Below are positions 1 to 11,484 of a stretch of 64,000 nucleotides of DNA, piece after piece; positions within the stretch are counted from its first letter, which is position 1; each line of letters begins with the position of its first letter. Position numbers and translations under genes: made by a program. This DNA is from Bufo bufo (taxonomy: Eukaryota; Chordata; Amphibia; Anura; Bufonidae), in the NCBI RefSeq assembly GCF_905171765.1, contig NC_053390.1, forward strand, positions 518,716,852 through 518,780,851. The letters are read 5' to 3'. Below the pieces are notes generated by a model. That model saw only the letters and a program-made list of their open reading frames with translations. It had not been told where the DNA came from and searched no databases.

Positions 1-482
1 GCCAAGAATCTGTTTCCTTTATGAGATATACAAGTTTCAGTTTCCCAGTCTATATCTGGGTAGTTGAAGTCCCCCATAATAAGCACCTCATTATGATTTG
101 CCGCCTTGTCTATCTCGTTTAGTAGTAGATTTTCTGTGGACTCTGGTATATTAGGTGGTTTATAGTAAACTCCTATTAGTAATTTATTGTTGTTTTTAGC
201 TCCATGTATCTCTACCCACAGTGACTCCACATGTTCATGTCCCTCACTTATATCTTCACGGAATGTGGGCTTTAGACAGGACTTTACATAAAGGCAAACC
301 CCTCCCCCTCTCCGGTTTTGACGATCCTTTCTAAACAGAATGTAACCTTGTACATTAACTGCCCAGTCATAGCTATCATCCAGCCATGTCTCAGTTATTC
401 CCACTATGTCATAGTCCTCCTCACACATCACTAATTCCAGTTCACCAGTTTTATTAGTCAGGCTTCTGGCATTAGTATACAT
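1..482 (-). CDS. CR1-like LINE endonuclease domain, partial
   Basis: Reading leftward from an ATG at 482, the frame stays open to the window edge (about 160 codons), so it is partial at its C-terminal side. It matches the apurinic-type endonuclease of CR1-like non-LTR retrotransposons. An ITETWLDDS block carries the expected catalytic Glu, followed by a Gly-rich RRGGGVCLYV segment, GVYYKPP, and an IMGDFNYPDIDW block with the Asp/Asn of the active site. The enzyme nicks target DNA to prime reverse transcription. The frame is also open just upstream of the ATG (LKC), so the true start may lie further right. No stop or frameshift is visible, so this copy is either young or locally well kept. The reverse transcriptase would lie to the left, outside the window. 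The exact clade (CR1 versus L2) is inferred. Confidence 0.85.
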   Translation of the reverse strand, partial: MYTNARSLTNKTGELELVMCEEDYDIVGITETWLDDSYDWAVNVQGYILFRKDRQNRRGGGVCLYVKSCLKPTFREDISEGHEHVESLWVEIHGAKNNNKLLIGVYYKPPNIPESTENLLLNEIDKAANHNEVLIMGDFNYPDIDWETETCISHKGNRFL

Positions 483-1029
483 ACATTTGAGAGGTTTATG
501 TATATTTTTTACCCTATGTATATTTTTTACCCCTATACAATACATACACTAAGACTCTTTTTTTTTTTAATAACATGATTTACACTGATTTGCACTATTA
601 ATTTGAAAGCCAAACTGATAAGCAGTATATTGGTGTTTCTCTATAACAACTGACTACTGTATATAAAATAATGTAAAAGCACACTGCAAGTGATAACACC
701 AGTTACACTCAATATATCCTGTTATATGTATAACGTGTTAGTGTAGGGACCCACCTAAACAAGGAGGGATTAAGCACTGCAAAAGGGCTAACAAAACAGA
801 TGTGAATTTAATATTTAATATATGAAATAGAATTCAACCCATGTAATGTTATAACAATATTGATTGCAACTGGTACACCATGCAATGTTTGTATAGTCAG
901 TCACTGCAGAAGAAAAGCTTTTTTGTTTTTGGTGCATTATGTGGCGGAGGCCAAGCTTTGATTTTTCTAAAATGTAAAATTTAGAACAGAACTTTTCTCC
1001 TATTACTGTGTAACATTTTATGGATATCA
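483..1029. other. AT-rich sequence with no recognisable gene
   Basis: This stretch holds short TATATA tracts and ordinary AT-rich sequence between the LINE fragment and the tandem array. I see no coding potential. Confidence 0.5.
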
Positions 1030-3090
1030 CGCAGGAAGTGATATCATACACTATATACACTACACTTAACCTATATACAGACACTATATAAATTACACTG
1101 ATCCTATATACACACTGCATACATTTACCCTATACATATACTACACTTACCTTTCACATACACTATATACACCACACTTACCTTGTGTATGCACAGTATA
1201 TATATATATATACTACATTACACTTACCTGATATACATACTATATAGACTACACTTACTGTAAATACATAGAGTACATGTACCCTAAATATACACTATAT
1301 ACATTATACTTGCCTTATACATACACAATATACTGTACACATACCTTATACACTAAATATTTACGACACTCACCCTATACAAGCACTTTATACACAATAT
1401 ATACACTATATACTCTACACATACTCAATTTACAGACTAAGTATAAAGATTACACCTATATACACACTACAGAGACTACACTATACATATACTATATACA
1501 CTACATAAATCCTATATGCTGACACTATATAGATTACTTATCCTATATACACACTATATACACTACACTTACCTTTTTTGCAGACATTAAATAGATTACG
1601 CTTATCCTATAAGCGCACTATATAGAATATACCTATCCTATGTACACACTATGTAGAGTAAACTTACCTTACACATTTACTATATACACTACACTTACCC
1701 TAAACACACACTATATACACTATACATACACTATATATACTACACTTACCCTATATACAGGCAATATATAGATTAATTATCTTATATATACACACTAAAT
1801 GCACTACACTTACCGTATATACACGCTGCATTGATGAGGCATATCATATGCATACACTATATACACTAAACTTACCCAATATACAGAACCTATATAAATT
1901 ACACTTATTCTATACATACAATATGTACATTACATTTACCCTACATATATAACATATATACACCACACTTACCCTATATACAGACACTATATAGAATAAC
2001 TATCATATATGCACACTATATGCACTACACTTACCGTATGTACACACCATATAGACTACATATACCATATACATACAATATATATATTACACTTAGCCAA
2101 TATACAGGCACTGTATAAATTACACAACACTTAGCCTATAAAAACACTATATATACTATACATACACTATATACTCTACACATACCCAATATACAGACTA
2201 ACTATAAAGATTACACTTATCTTATATATAAAACTTAAAGACTACAGTTATCCTATATATACACTACATAGACTAGACTATATATATGCTATATACAGTA
2301 CACTTACCCTATATATAAACTATACACACTACATTTATCCTATATGCAGACACTATATAGATTGCTTATTCTATATAAACGCTAAATATACTACACTTAC
2401 CTTATATGCAGACATTAAATATATTATGCTTATCCTATAAGCACACTATATAGATTACACCTATCCTATGTACACACTATTTAGACTACACTTACATTAC
2501 AAATACACTCTATTCACTACACTTACCATGTGTACACACTATATTAACTACACATACCCTATACATACACTATATACACTAGCCTTATCCAGTATACAGA
2601 CACATTATAGATTACACCAATCCTATATACACACTACATAGACTACACTTACCCTACACATACACTAAAATCGTTGCACTTACCGTATAATACAATATAT
2701 ACACTACATTTACCCTATGCACAAACACTATAAAGATTCACTTATCCTGCATACACACTATGTAGACTACACTTACCTTATATACACACACTATGTAGAC
2801 TACACTTACTTACATACTGTATAGACTACATTTACCATATATAGAAACTTTATAGACAATACTTACCCTATATATACACTACAATTATTATATACATACA
2901 CTATATACACTACACTTACACTATATACAGACAGTATATAGATTACACTTATCCTACACACATGTGCTATATACACTACGGTTATCCTATATACACCTAC
3001 ACCCTATTCATACGCTATATACACTTACCCTATATACAGACTAACTATAAAGATTATACCTGTCCTATATACACAACATAAAGGCAACAC
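1030..3090. repeat. 2-kb AT-rich degenerate minisatellite array
   Basis: A core close to CTATATACACTACACTTACC alternates with a related CTATATACAGACACTATATAGATT-like half. Together they form units of roughly 42-46 bp, repeated several dozen times with many point changes and small indels. The array is rich in TATA and CACTA steps and lacks G on the plus strand. Short open frames in it are by-products of the repeat. Confidence 0.9.
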
Positions 3091-4126
3091 TTATCCTATC
3101 CTGTGGTCCGTGAGATGGTTCTCTGTGAAGACTGCGGAGACTGAAGATTGTGTCTGAATTAAAAAGAAAACATGACATAAATATTGGAGCAGTTGTTGGA
3201 CTCTTTAACACATACTGTCTATCAGGATGGACCCCGTGTCTCAATCTTGTATCAAACAACGAGTGACCCCGATGTCCATTGTAACTTGTCACACCTCACC
3301 TTTCATTTGCTAAGTGAACTGGACAACTGCAACTTCTGATACTCACTCATTTCCAACATTCTGTCATTTTCTGTGAGTTTGTTGATGTCGTCACATAAAA
3401 AATGTACATGTAGTCTCAGCCCAGTGGAGATTCTTAAAGGGTTGCAAAAAGAAGTATAAAAAGTATTCCCAAATCGTGCACCGAGACCCTAATTAGCACA
3501 TTCATTAAGATATCTCTGCAACAGCAATTTGGGCAATTTGGGTAATAAAAGTATCAAGCATATTTATATTTTTTGTTCACATAGCCGTATCAGGGCTTGT
3601 CTTTTGCAGTACAAGATGTACTTTCTAATGGCGCCATTTATAGTTGCATACAATGTGAATGGGAAGCGGAAACAAATTTCAAATGGGGTGGAATTATAAA
3701 AAAAGAAACAATTCTGCAACATTTATATTAGTTTTTTTTAACACCGTTTCCTATGCATTAAAACTGACCAATTATTTTTATTCTTGGTCATTACGATTAC
3801 ATTAGTCCCAGGTGCCTGCAGTTTAAAACAGAAGGCACCTGGTGGATATCGTGCCCGCTCTGCTCATGCGGTTTTTGTTGCAGAAGCGCACAGAAATCCG
3901 TACAGAAATTTGTGCTGATTTTCTGCACCTTACCCTACACCTGTGTACAGGCACCCTAAGGCTTGGAGGGGAGAATGCAAATTAACTCATAGCAGCCCAA
4001 CCATCTATCTGAATAAAATATTACCCTTTTTGGGAGGGTTTTTCCGATATTTATATGACTGTGCCTGTAGTAATAGAGCAAGATTTGCATTTAAGGGTTC
4101 AATCCAAAAAAGCTGGTTTCACAAGC
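3091..4126. other. Intergenic sequence with a fragment of a CCTTAAGG-type repeat
   Basis: There is no gene here. Bases 3579-3800 ('agggcttgtcttttgcagtac' type, followed by a poly-T-rich tail) resemble parts of the family seen at 15720-16098 and 60453-64000. The assignment is inferred from wording similarity only. Confidence 0.4.
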
Positions 4127-4129
4127 TAA

Positions 4130-4281
4130 GGCCTCATGCACACGACCGTGCCGTTTTTTGCGGTCCTCAAACCACGGATCCGCAAAAAACGGAAGCCGCC
4201 CGTGTTGCCTTCCGCAATTTGCAGAACGGAACGGGCGCCGGCAATATAAATGCCTATAACAACGGTCGTGTGCATGAGGCC
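4130..4281. mobile_element. PIF/Harbinger-like foldback MITE (GGCCTCATGCACACGACC ends)
   Basis: Terminal inverted repeats GGCCTCATGCACACGACC and its complement bound a 152-bp element. It is flanked by the direct 3-bp repeat TAA (4127-4129 and 4282-4284). A TWA duplication is the signature of PIF/Harbinger transposition. The interior is GC-rich and partly self-complementary (GCGGTCC, GGATCCGC). It has no coding capacity and would need a transposase in trans. The same end sequence recurs at 5392, 14744, 57621 and 59798. Confidence 0.85.
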
Positions 4282-4366
4282 TAAAGCCGCAATGCATATG
4301 AAGAACCTAACTTACAGGCAACTACATGAGATGAGTTTAAAGACGCCAAGAATTTTCACATTTTAA

Positions 4367-4564
4367 GTCTTCATTCACACAGTCAGTGTTTGGTCAGTGA
4401 TTTCCATCAGTGATTGTGAGCCAAAACCAGGAGTGGATCCTACACAGACATAAGGTAGAAGGGAAAGATCTGCGCCTGTTCTGTGTTTTAGACCCGCACT
4501 TGGTTTTGGCTCAAAATCACTGATGGAAATCACTGACCAAACACTGACTGTGCCAATAAGGCCC
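4367..4564. repeat. Foldback element, about 200 bp
   Basis: The arm at 4373-4430 (containing GTCAGTGTTTGGTCAGTG) is repeated inverted at 4501-4553, around a loop with GAGTGGATCC. It has the shape of a MITE. A related fragment (TTTGGTCAGCAATCCATCAG) lies near 37750. Confidence 0.7.
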
Positions 4565-5158
4565 TAATGCAATCATCTGCAGTGTCTGCCATTCTTTATA
4601 CTTCACCGTTCTTTAGGTAACTTCACCACAAGTGTTGTAGACCTGACCAAAAGTGCTATTTTCCCTAGACACATAATAAACCGTTCAAATTTAGGGAAAA
4701 CGCTAAACATCTTTCCCTGTTTTATTGTATTTATTGTAGCTTACTAAAAACACACCAGTTTTATACGGAGATATCCCGCACCTGAATATAACAGTTAGAT
4801 ATATCTCAGTATCTTACCCCAGAAATCCCACCGTGAGCAGTGGGCGTAAAAGCAGCTCCTCCGGGTGTCTCCGAAATTCATCACTAACCATAAAATCAGT
4901 TTCATCTCCCAAGGAGCCAACTGATGATTTTTAGATTCAAGCTGACCAACAGCTGTTTCTGTCTGTTTACTGCAGTTGCCAAGGTGATGTCAACATCAGA
5001 GTTAAAGGGGACATTACCTTCCTGATCACTTTTTCTTTTCAAATACTAATCTTGATGAATTCCTGCACTTAAGTCAAGTGTGAATGAAATCCAATAATCC
5101 AGATTTATTTTTTTAAGTAGTGGCAATCTCCAACGGGATCTTAGTGCTGGAGTGCCTG
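4565..5158. other. No recognisable feature
   Basis: Apparently unique or old decayed sequence. No ORF, array or inverted repeat could be supported. Confidence 0.4.
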
Positions 5159-5161
5159 TTA

Positions 5162-5388
5162 GGCCAGGTTCACATCACCGTTTAGCTTTCCGTTCTTCTG
5201 TATTTTAAGCATCCGTTATGCTCAGTTATGCACGTGTTGCATCCTTTTTAGCCGTCTGGGATCCGTTATTTTAGAGGGAAAAAATTCCTACAAATTTTGC
5301 AGTCTAAAATAACGGATCGTAGACAGAAATGGCTAAAACGAAGGCAACATGTGCATAACAGATGCTTAAAAGACATGTGAACTCAGCC
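5162..5388. mobile_element. Foldback MITE with TTA target duplication
   Basis: The ends GGCCAGGTTCACATC and GACATGTGAACTCAGCC are inverted copies, with inner arms around 'ataacggatc' extending the palindrome. TTA at 5159-5161 and 5389-5391 is the duplicated target, as expected for PIF/Harbinger-mobilised MITEs. It has no ORF. Confidence 0.75.
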
Positions 5389-5391
5389 TTA

Positions 5392-5492
5392 GGCCTCATG
5401 CACATGGCCGTTGAGCGGTCGTTCCGTGCATTGGGGACTGCAATTTGCGGTCCCTAATGCACGGCCAATGTCCGTGCGGCGGCCATGACGAA
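5392..5492. mobile_element. Truncated GGCCTCATGCAC-type MITE abutting its neighbour
   Basis: The left terminus GGCCTCATGCACATGGCCG begins at the base after the TTA that ends the previous MITE, and an internal hairpin (TGCATTGGGGACTGC / GCAGTCCCTAATGCA type) follows. No matching right terminus is seen, so the copy is truncated near 5492. Confidence 0.65.
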
Positions 5493-5564
5493 TCGAGACC
5501 TATTCCACTTCAATTCCTTTGCTGTCTGGATTCATTTTTCCATCACATTATGCATTGCTTTTTC

Positions 5565-5694
5565 CCATGGTTACGACCACCCTGTAAACCATCAGTGGTG
5601 GCCCTGCTTGCACACTATAGGAGAAAGCACCAGCCTATGTGAGCTTCCACAGTCCTGGTCACCAGAGAGGATTACAGGGTGGTCATAACCATGG
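5565..5694. repeat. Foldback repeat
   Basis: CCATGGTTACGACCACCCTG (from 5565) and its inverted counterpart CAGGGTGGTCATAACCATGG (ending 5694) form the arms around a 90-bp loop. This is a non-coding interspersed repeat of unknown class. Confidence 0.65.
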
Positions 5695-5710
5695 TAACGA
5701 GCAGTGTATA

Positions 5711-6580
5711 TGTAACGCCCCAGAGTGGCATTACCACTTCTTCACGCCGTTACTATCTCTAATGTGCTAATATCATGTCATCTTGTGTATTTATTTCAGG
5801 TCCACTACACTGTGCATTTCTAATGTTGTGTTTAAATGCAATTTGCCTAGTTTACCAGCAGGTGGCAGCAAATATGGCAGAGCTATAGTTAGGTAGAATG
5901 GAGCTTTCCATTCCATTCTATACCCCCTCGGTGGAGGAGTGGGCCAGTCCCACTTCCTGCAGGAAGGGTGGGGATTAGTGAGAGTCAGTTCCAGCTTACC
6001 CCCTGCCAAGGGAGGGTGTGCTGGGCACGTCTCTCCTGAACATGCCCAAGCCAAGCAATCCAGAGCACCCTTAGCTCTGCTGGATATGGAGGCCAAAGCT
6101 TGAAGCCTCAGGAGCCAGGAGGAGTATTTCCTTGCCAAACATAGAGTCAGACTGCTAAGTGTTGTGCAGCATAAAAAAGAAGCAAAGTTATACAGCCAGC
6201 CTGATAGTACAGCAGAGCCAGAGAGCAACAAATGTAGCAGTGATGAGTTTGCCTGCCAGAGTCCTAATGCTAAAGCCTGCTGGGACCAAGGCAAAGTTGG
6301 AACTGCATCTCAAGATCTGGACTAAAGTTATTCTTTTATCACTCAACTATTCCCCCTATTTGTTTGCTTCGGAGCCAACGCCTTTGGTCCAGCCGTATCC
6401 AGGTAGGAGCACCGTGACACTCACACCTCATATAAAGGGACATTTTAGGCCACCCTATACCACTCGGCCGTTCCTACACCTGGGACGCGACATAGAGGGC
6501 CCTGTGGCGCGGCCGCCCATTGCATATATTGTGATACTCACCTCATCCACTTGCACACAAAGAGACAGTAACTCCTCTTT
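5711..6580. other. Unclassified sequence, possibly LTR-derived
   Basis: It starts with TGTAACGCCCC and contains ACCGTGACA at about 6410-6418, which is suggestive of LTR termini. No 5-bp target duplication could be found for any TG...CA pair. The minus-strand open frame at 5791-6294 has no recognisable domain. Nature unresolved. Confidence 0.3.
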
Positions 6581-6599
6581 TGATTAAAGAGGATCTGTT

Positions 6600-6960
6600 G
6601 CGCTGGGAGCGTGCGATGACGTCATCACGCTGAGCGCCGGTCCTTCGGCAGGTCCTTTTCATTCAATAGAGGAGCAAGAGGATGACGTGAGTATATATAT
6701 TTTTTCTTCTTTTTTTGGCTGAAATGAAACATTACAGCAGGGAGCCACTATGGGGCATTATTACTGCAGGGGTCACTATAGCAAACATTATGGGCCACCA
6801 TGGGGAACATTAGTACTGCTAATGGCCACTATAGGAGACATTATTTCTGCCGGGGGGCGCTATGGGGGATATTATTACTGCTGGGGGCCACCATGGGGGA
6901 CATTATTACTGCTGGGGGGTATTATGTACACTGAGGGCACTGCAGGGGTTGGGATCTTTG
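6600..6960 (-). repeat. hAT-derived fragment: CRE module plus short array
   Basis: A GC-rich module with TGACGTCA at 6617-6624 precedes, at about 6740-6930, roughly 30-bp repeats of the type GGGGGACATTATTACTGC. Read on the minus strand, these match the GCAGTAATAATG-type arrays at 9640-11085 and 30690-31342. The segment is therefore a reversed fragment of the same hAT family. No element ends were found. Confidence 0.6.
6617..6624. promoter_or_regulatory. Palindromic CRE octamer TGACGTCA
   Basis: A perfect cAMP-response-element consensus lies in the GC-rich hAT module. Factor binding is untested; the site is called by sequence only. Confidence 0.5.
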
Positions 6961-7540
6961 TTTGAAAGAAAAAAGCCATTTTTAACAGCCGTGAATAACA
7001 GAATGGATGCACAAATGGTTGGAAAATGGCCACGAAAAAAACTGACAGTGTGCCTTAAGCCTCATTTACACACCCGTGCTTAAATCTGTGAAAAGGAGGT
7101 CAGTGATGCCTCCATGAAGATATCTGTGAAGGATCCATGTGTGGTCCGTGTGTGCATATTTTGCTGTCCGTGTGTCATCCGTGTTTCACTGACACTGCAC
7201 AGCTGAAAAATAATTTTCAAAGCATCTCTTCCTAATGACAGATATATTGCAGACATGCTAGCGGCGATCTAGCCGTGCATGTCCGTATCTCTATTGCCCA
7301 ATACCTGGTGACAGAATCCCTTTAAGATCCAGCCATGCTAAATATGATTTTTTGCCATTTTTCAAGTGGTCTTAAACTTTTGATCAGGACTGTATAATAT
7401 GTATAGTTTCATGTGAATGGGGCAGTAATGGTGATAGTTTTGGTTGGTGTGGGTGTTTTTTCTTTTATGAATTTTATAATTTTTTCATTATTTTTATTAT
7501 TTTCTTTCTTTTATCTTTTTTTAACTTAATTTTTAATATA
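6961..7540. other. MITE fragments and AT-rich sequence
   Basis: Near 7055 a CTTAAGCCTCATTTACAC end resembles the left terminus of a Harbinger-like MITE without a visible partner. The remainder is low-complexity and T-rich. No gene. Confidence 0.4.
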
Positions 7541-8200
7541 TTTCTGCTGCATGATATGTCCCCCAAGAGGTCATAAAAAGACCTTTGGGGGAAACTGACC
7601 TTTTTTTTTATTTGCACCTTTTCTTTTTCTTTTTTACTTTTATTTGTATTTTATTCATATTTTATTGTATTATTTTTTTATATTTGTTTTTATTTAAACT
7701 TTTTTTAAATATATTTTTGCCACATGATATGTCCCCCAAGAGGTCATAAAAAGTCTGTTGAGGGACAATAAAAACTCTATTATTTTTCACTTTTTCCTTT
7801 TTATTTTATTTGTATTTTATTTATTTTAATTTTTTTAAATTCCTTTTTATTTTATTTGTATTTTATTTTTTTTAGAACTTTCTATTATTTTTTAAAATAT
7901 ATTTTTGCCACATAATATGTTCCCCAAACGTTCATAAAAAGACTGTTGGGGGACAGTGAACATTCTTTTATTTTGCACTTTTTACTTTTTTTATTTTTAT
8001 GGTATTTTTTTTATAATATTCAATTTTGTTGCCACATAATATTTTTTTATTTTTTTTTTATTTGTATTTTATTATATTTTTATTTAGTTTTAAAAAATAT
8101 ATATTATTTTTTTTAACTTATTTCTTTTATATATTTTTTCCACATAATTTGTCCCCAAGAGGTCACTGAAAGACCTTTGGGAGACAATGAGAGACTTTTT
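7541..8200. repeat. T-rich tandem units, each with a conserved hairpin
   Basis: Four units, spaced roughly 180-230 bp apart, each contain a variant of CCCCCAAGAGGTCATAAAAA followed by GACCTTTGGGGG. The two halves pair to form a hairpin. Partial copies add to the array. Flanks are T/A homopolymer-rich. It is non-coding. Confidence 0.75.
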
Positions 8201-8346
8201 TTTGTACTATTTCCAAAGGAGCCCCAGTTACAGGGGAAACCAGCCTCCTGTGAGAGTTTGTAGAAGGCAGAGCTGATCAGAGTTTCCTGACCCTGCAGCT
8301 CTGCACTCCTCTGCCCCAAGCCGCTCATCGCACCGCTCATCTATCT

Positions 8347-8395
8347 GAGGAGAAGGCAGAAGCGTTGAAAAAGCGCTTCTGCCTTCTCCTCGGCT
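8347..8395. repeat. Strong hairpin
   Basis: GAGGAGAAGGCAGAAGCG pairs with its complement after an 8-10 nt spacer, giving an 18-bp near-perfect stem. It lies just left of the hAT insertion site. No T-run follows, so it is not a bacterial-type terminator. Function unknown. Confidence 0.6.
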
Positions 8396-8639
8396 CACTC
8401 ACTATCACTTCCAGCCAATGGCGTCTCTAGCTTTCAAATTTTGGGGGGGCACACTGGGGGCCAGGACAAAAGTAGGGGGGGGCAGCTATAACAACGATAC
8501 ATTTACACAAGTCCGCTTAGAAATGCTGCGATACTTTACCCAATACCTAAAACCGCAGCAGGGAAGAAAAGTCCTGCTGTCTGTAGTTTAAAAAAAATCA
8601 CTCAGATTTCAACATGTCCTAGTTTCCTGTGGATGACAC

Positions 8640-8905
8640 TTTTATAGGGAGGGGGATCTGTGGATGACACTGCTATGGGGGGGGATCTGTGGATGACACA
8701 TACCGTATATAGCATCTTATGCTATATGTGTCATCCACAGATCCACCCCGTGACAGTGTCATCCACAAATCCACCCCATGACAGTGTCATCCCCATTTCC
8801 CCCTCCATAACAGTGTCATCCACAGATCCCCCTCCCTATAACAGTGTCATCCACAGATCCCCCTCCCTATAACAGTGTCATCCACAGATCTCCCTCCCCG
8901 CCGCT
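8640..8905. repeat. Minisatellite with CATCCACAGATCCCCC core
   Basis: Several units of about 30-33 bp contain CAGTGTCATCCACAGATCC. The left part is reversed relative to the right, around a TATAGCATCTTATGCTATAT palindrome at about 8706. The same core recurs in hATs at 23725, 47433 and 53705. Confidence 0.8.
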
Positions 8906-9240
8906 CACAGGAGTGTACATTTGACATTTCTAAACTGTAATCCATATCCTGCAGTAACTTTAACTTTAAATCAGGATTAAGCGGCCGCTCATCTCTACTA
9001 GTACCTTAACCTTACAGCACTCGGCTAGCTTCGGTAACAGGGCCAGGCTACAGCCTACAGGCACTGCCTGTTAGTTGTTACCGAGCGAGTGCTGATTTCT
9101 GCAGGTCAGAGCATACGGATTACAGTTTAGAAGAAATGTACACTACTATGAGAGGTCCAGACCAGTGGCGGATCCAGAGCCTGGTCTCGGAGGGGCACTT
9201 CCAGATTATTTTCTGTCTGCCGCCACAGAACAAGGGTGCT

Positions 9241-9430
9241 TATAGAACAGACTACACAGTGTAGAGGTATACTGTACATTGTGTGGCACAGTGTAGAGGT
9301 ATACTGTACATTGTGAGGCACAGTGTAGAGGTATACTGTACATTGTGTGGCACAGTGTAGAGGTATACTGTACATTGTGTGGCACAGTGTAGCGGTATAC
9401 TGTATATTGTGTGGCACAGTGTAGGCTATA
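9241..9430. repeat. 32-bp minisatellite, five to six copies
   Basis: The unit begins GTGTGGCACAGTGTAGAGGT and continues ATACTGTACATT. Copies differ by one or two bases. Minus-strand open frames of 80-128 codons here are artefacts of a repeat that lacks stops. Confidence 0.9.
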
Positions 9431-9639
9431 TGTGTATAACATAAACATATTTCACATGAAAACTTACAATTACTTGGCTTGACCCTTAGGGATCTCGGAC
9501 ACCACTTCAACACTTTGGCCGGGGGCTCGGCAGAGCTGATGTGCTTTATCCTAATGAGAAAGATTTCATAATAAGGATTTGGAGAAGGGGCAGAGGGGTC
9601 ACAGAGCAGAGAGAGGCTGGTGCTGCTACTAGGGGGTCA

Positions 9640-11085
9640 TACCATGGGGGAGCAATAAAGCCCACCATAATGCCCCCCCCAGTAGAAATAGTTCTCCTTA
9701 TAATGTGACAATGCAAAAAATACCCCCTTGTAATGCCCCCAGTTGAGCTAATGTCCCCCATAATGTGCCAGTATAAAATACCCCTATATAGTGCCCCCAG
9801 TAAATGTCCCCATAGTGCTCCTCTCCCCCCTCCTCCTAGTGCCCCCTATAATGTACCAGTATAAAATGCCCCATATATCGTGCCCCAGTAGATGCCCTCA
9901 GTGTCCCCCATAATGTGCAAGTATAAAATACCCCTTCTTAGTGCCCCCGTAGATGACTCCATAGTGCTCCTCTCCCCCCTTCCCCATAGTACCCACTATA
10001 ATGTGTCCCAGTATAAAATGCTACTGTACAGAGCCCCCCATATAAAATACCCCTTCTTTGTGGCCTCAGTAGATGCCCCTATAGTGCCCACCAATAATGT
10101 GCCAGTAATAAGTGCCCTCAATAACGTGCCAGTAATAAGTGCCCCCAATAACGTGCCAGTAATAAGTGCCCCCAATAACGTGACAGTAATAAGTGCCCCC
10201 TATCATGTGCCAGTAACAAGAGCTCCCCCAATGTGCCAGTAATAAGAGCCCAGCCCCATCACGTGCCAGTAATAAGAGCCCCCCCAATGTTCCAGTAACA
10301 AGAGCCCCTCATCATGTGCCAGTAATAAGCCCCCCATCATGTGCCAGTAATAACCCCCCCATTATGTGCCAGTAATAAGCCCCCATCACGTGCCAGTAAT
10401 AAGCCCCCATCACGTGCCAGTAATAAGCCCCCCATCACGTGCCAGTAATAAGCCCCATCACATGCCAGTAATAAGCCCCCATCACGTGCCAGTAATAAGC
10501 CCCCCATCACGTGCCAGTAATAAGCCCCCATCATGTGCCAGTAATAAGCCCCCTATCATGTGCCAGTAATAAGCCCCCCATCACGAGCCAGTAATAACCC
10601 CCCTATAACATGCCAGTAATAAGCCCCCATCACGTGCCAGTAATAAGCCCCCCATCACGTGCCAGTAATAAGCCCCCCATCACGTGCCAGTAATAAGCCC
10701 CTCATCACGTGCCAGTAATAAGCCCCTCATCACGTGCCAGTAATAAGCCCCCATCATGTGCCAGTAATAAGCCCCATCATGTGCCAGTAATAAGCCCCCA
10801 TCATGTGCCAATAATAAGCCCCCATCACGTGCCAGTAATAAGCCCCCATCACGTGCCAGTATTGTAATAAGCCCCCAATCATGTGCCAGTAATAAGCCCC
10901 CCATCATGTGCCAGTAATAAGCCCCCCATCATGTGCCAGTAATAAGCCCCCCATCATGTGCCAGTAATAAGCCCATCATGTGCCAGTAATAAGCCCCCCC
11001 ATCATGTGCCAGTAATAAGCCCCCCCATCATGTGCCAGTAATAAGCCCCCCCAATGTGCCAGTAACAAGAGCCCCCCTAATGTGC
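9640..11085. repeat. Long minisatellite array, GTGCCAGTAATAAG core
   Basis: Dozens of 22-26 bp units combine GTGCCAGTAATAAG with a C-run and ATCAYG. The left part (9640-10080) is older and more diverged, with ATAATGTGCCAGTATAAAAT variants. The right part is nearly uniform. Related arrays lie at 30690-31342 and 33975-34660. Confidence 0.9.
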
Positions 11086-11129
11086 CTGTAAAACTATTGT
11101 AAAAAAAACAAAAAACACTTATACTTACC

Positions 11130-11350
11130 TCCATGTCAGCGATGCGATGCAGGCCTCTTCCGGCCTGTGTCCCGCTCTGTATGGCTTAGGCAGCGCGATG
11201 ACGTCATCGCGCCGCCTGCGCCGGCCTCTGATAGGCTGCCAGCCTAGTGCCTGCAGCCTATCAGATGAAGGGGAAGGGACACGCCTCTACCTCCCCTGCC
11301 CCGCCACAGCATAGGCAGATGACTATGGAGATGAGCGCAATGGAAGCGCT
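11130..11350. other. GC-rich hAT module with CRE and palindromes
   Basis: The segment contains TGACGTCA (11199-11206), the palindromic pair CTGATAGGCTGC / GCAGCCTATCAG, and GAGATGAGCG repeats. It is closely paralogous to 34690-34812 plus 36966-37120, which is the same module split by a PLE. This copy shows the uninterrupted state. Confidence 0.65.
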
Positions 11351-11484
11351 CATCTCCCTGTGCCCAACTGCGGTGGCTCACTTGGGGGGGCATTTTAGTT
11401 GGGGGGCACATGGGGGGGCACAGAGTGATGTAGGGGGGCCATGGCCCCCTCTGCCCCCCCCTGGCGACGCCACTGACTTCCAGC

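Larger units (their letters stand above)
8416..11475. mobile_element. Non-autonomous hAT transposon, 3.1 kb
   Basis: The left end CAATGGCGTC and the right end (CAGTGGCGTCGCC when reversed) are hAT-type terminal inverted repeats. A 9-bp direct repeat ACTTCCAGC (8407-8415 and 11476-11484) brackets them, containing the 8-bp duplication expected for hAT. There is no transposase. The body is three minisatellite arrays, a palindrome near 9010-9090 and a GC-rich CRE module. A CAGTGGCGGATCCAG sequence at 9164 looks like the end of a further nested hAT, but its partner was not found. Confidence 0.75.

Noticed and set aside
5711..6419. Solo LTR bounded by TGTAACGCC and ACCGTGACA
   Set aside because: No matching 5-bp flank (GTATA on the left, CTCAC on the right). 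Left as unclassified.
9640..11085. CRISPR-like array of direct repeats
   Set aside because: No unique spacers: the units abut as a minisatellite, and the sequence is vertebrate in character.
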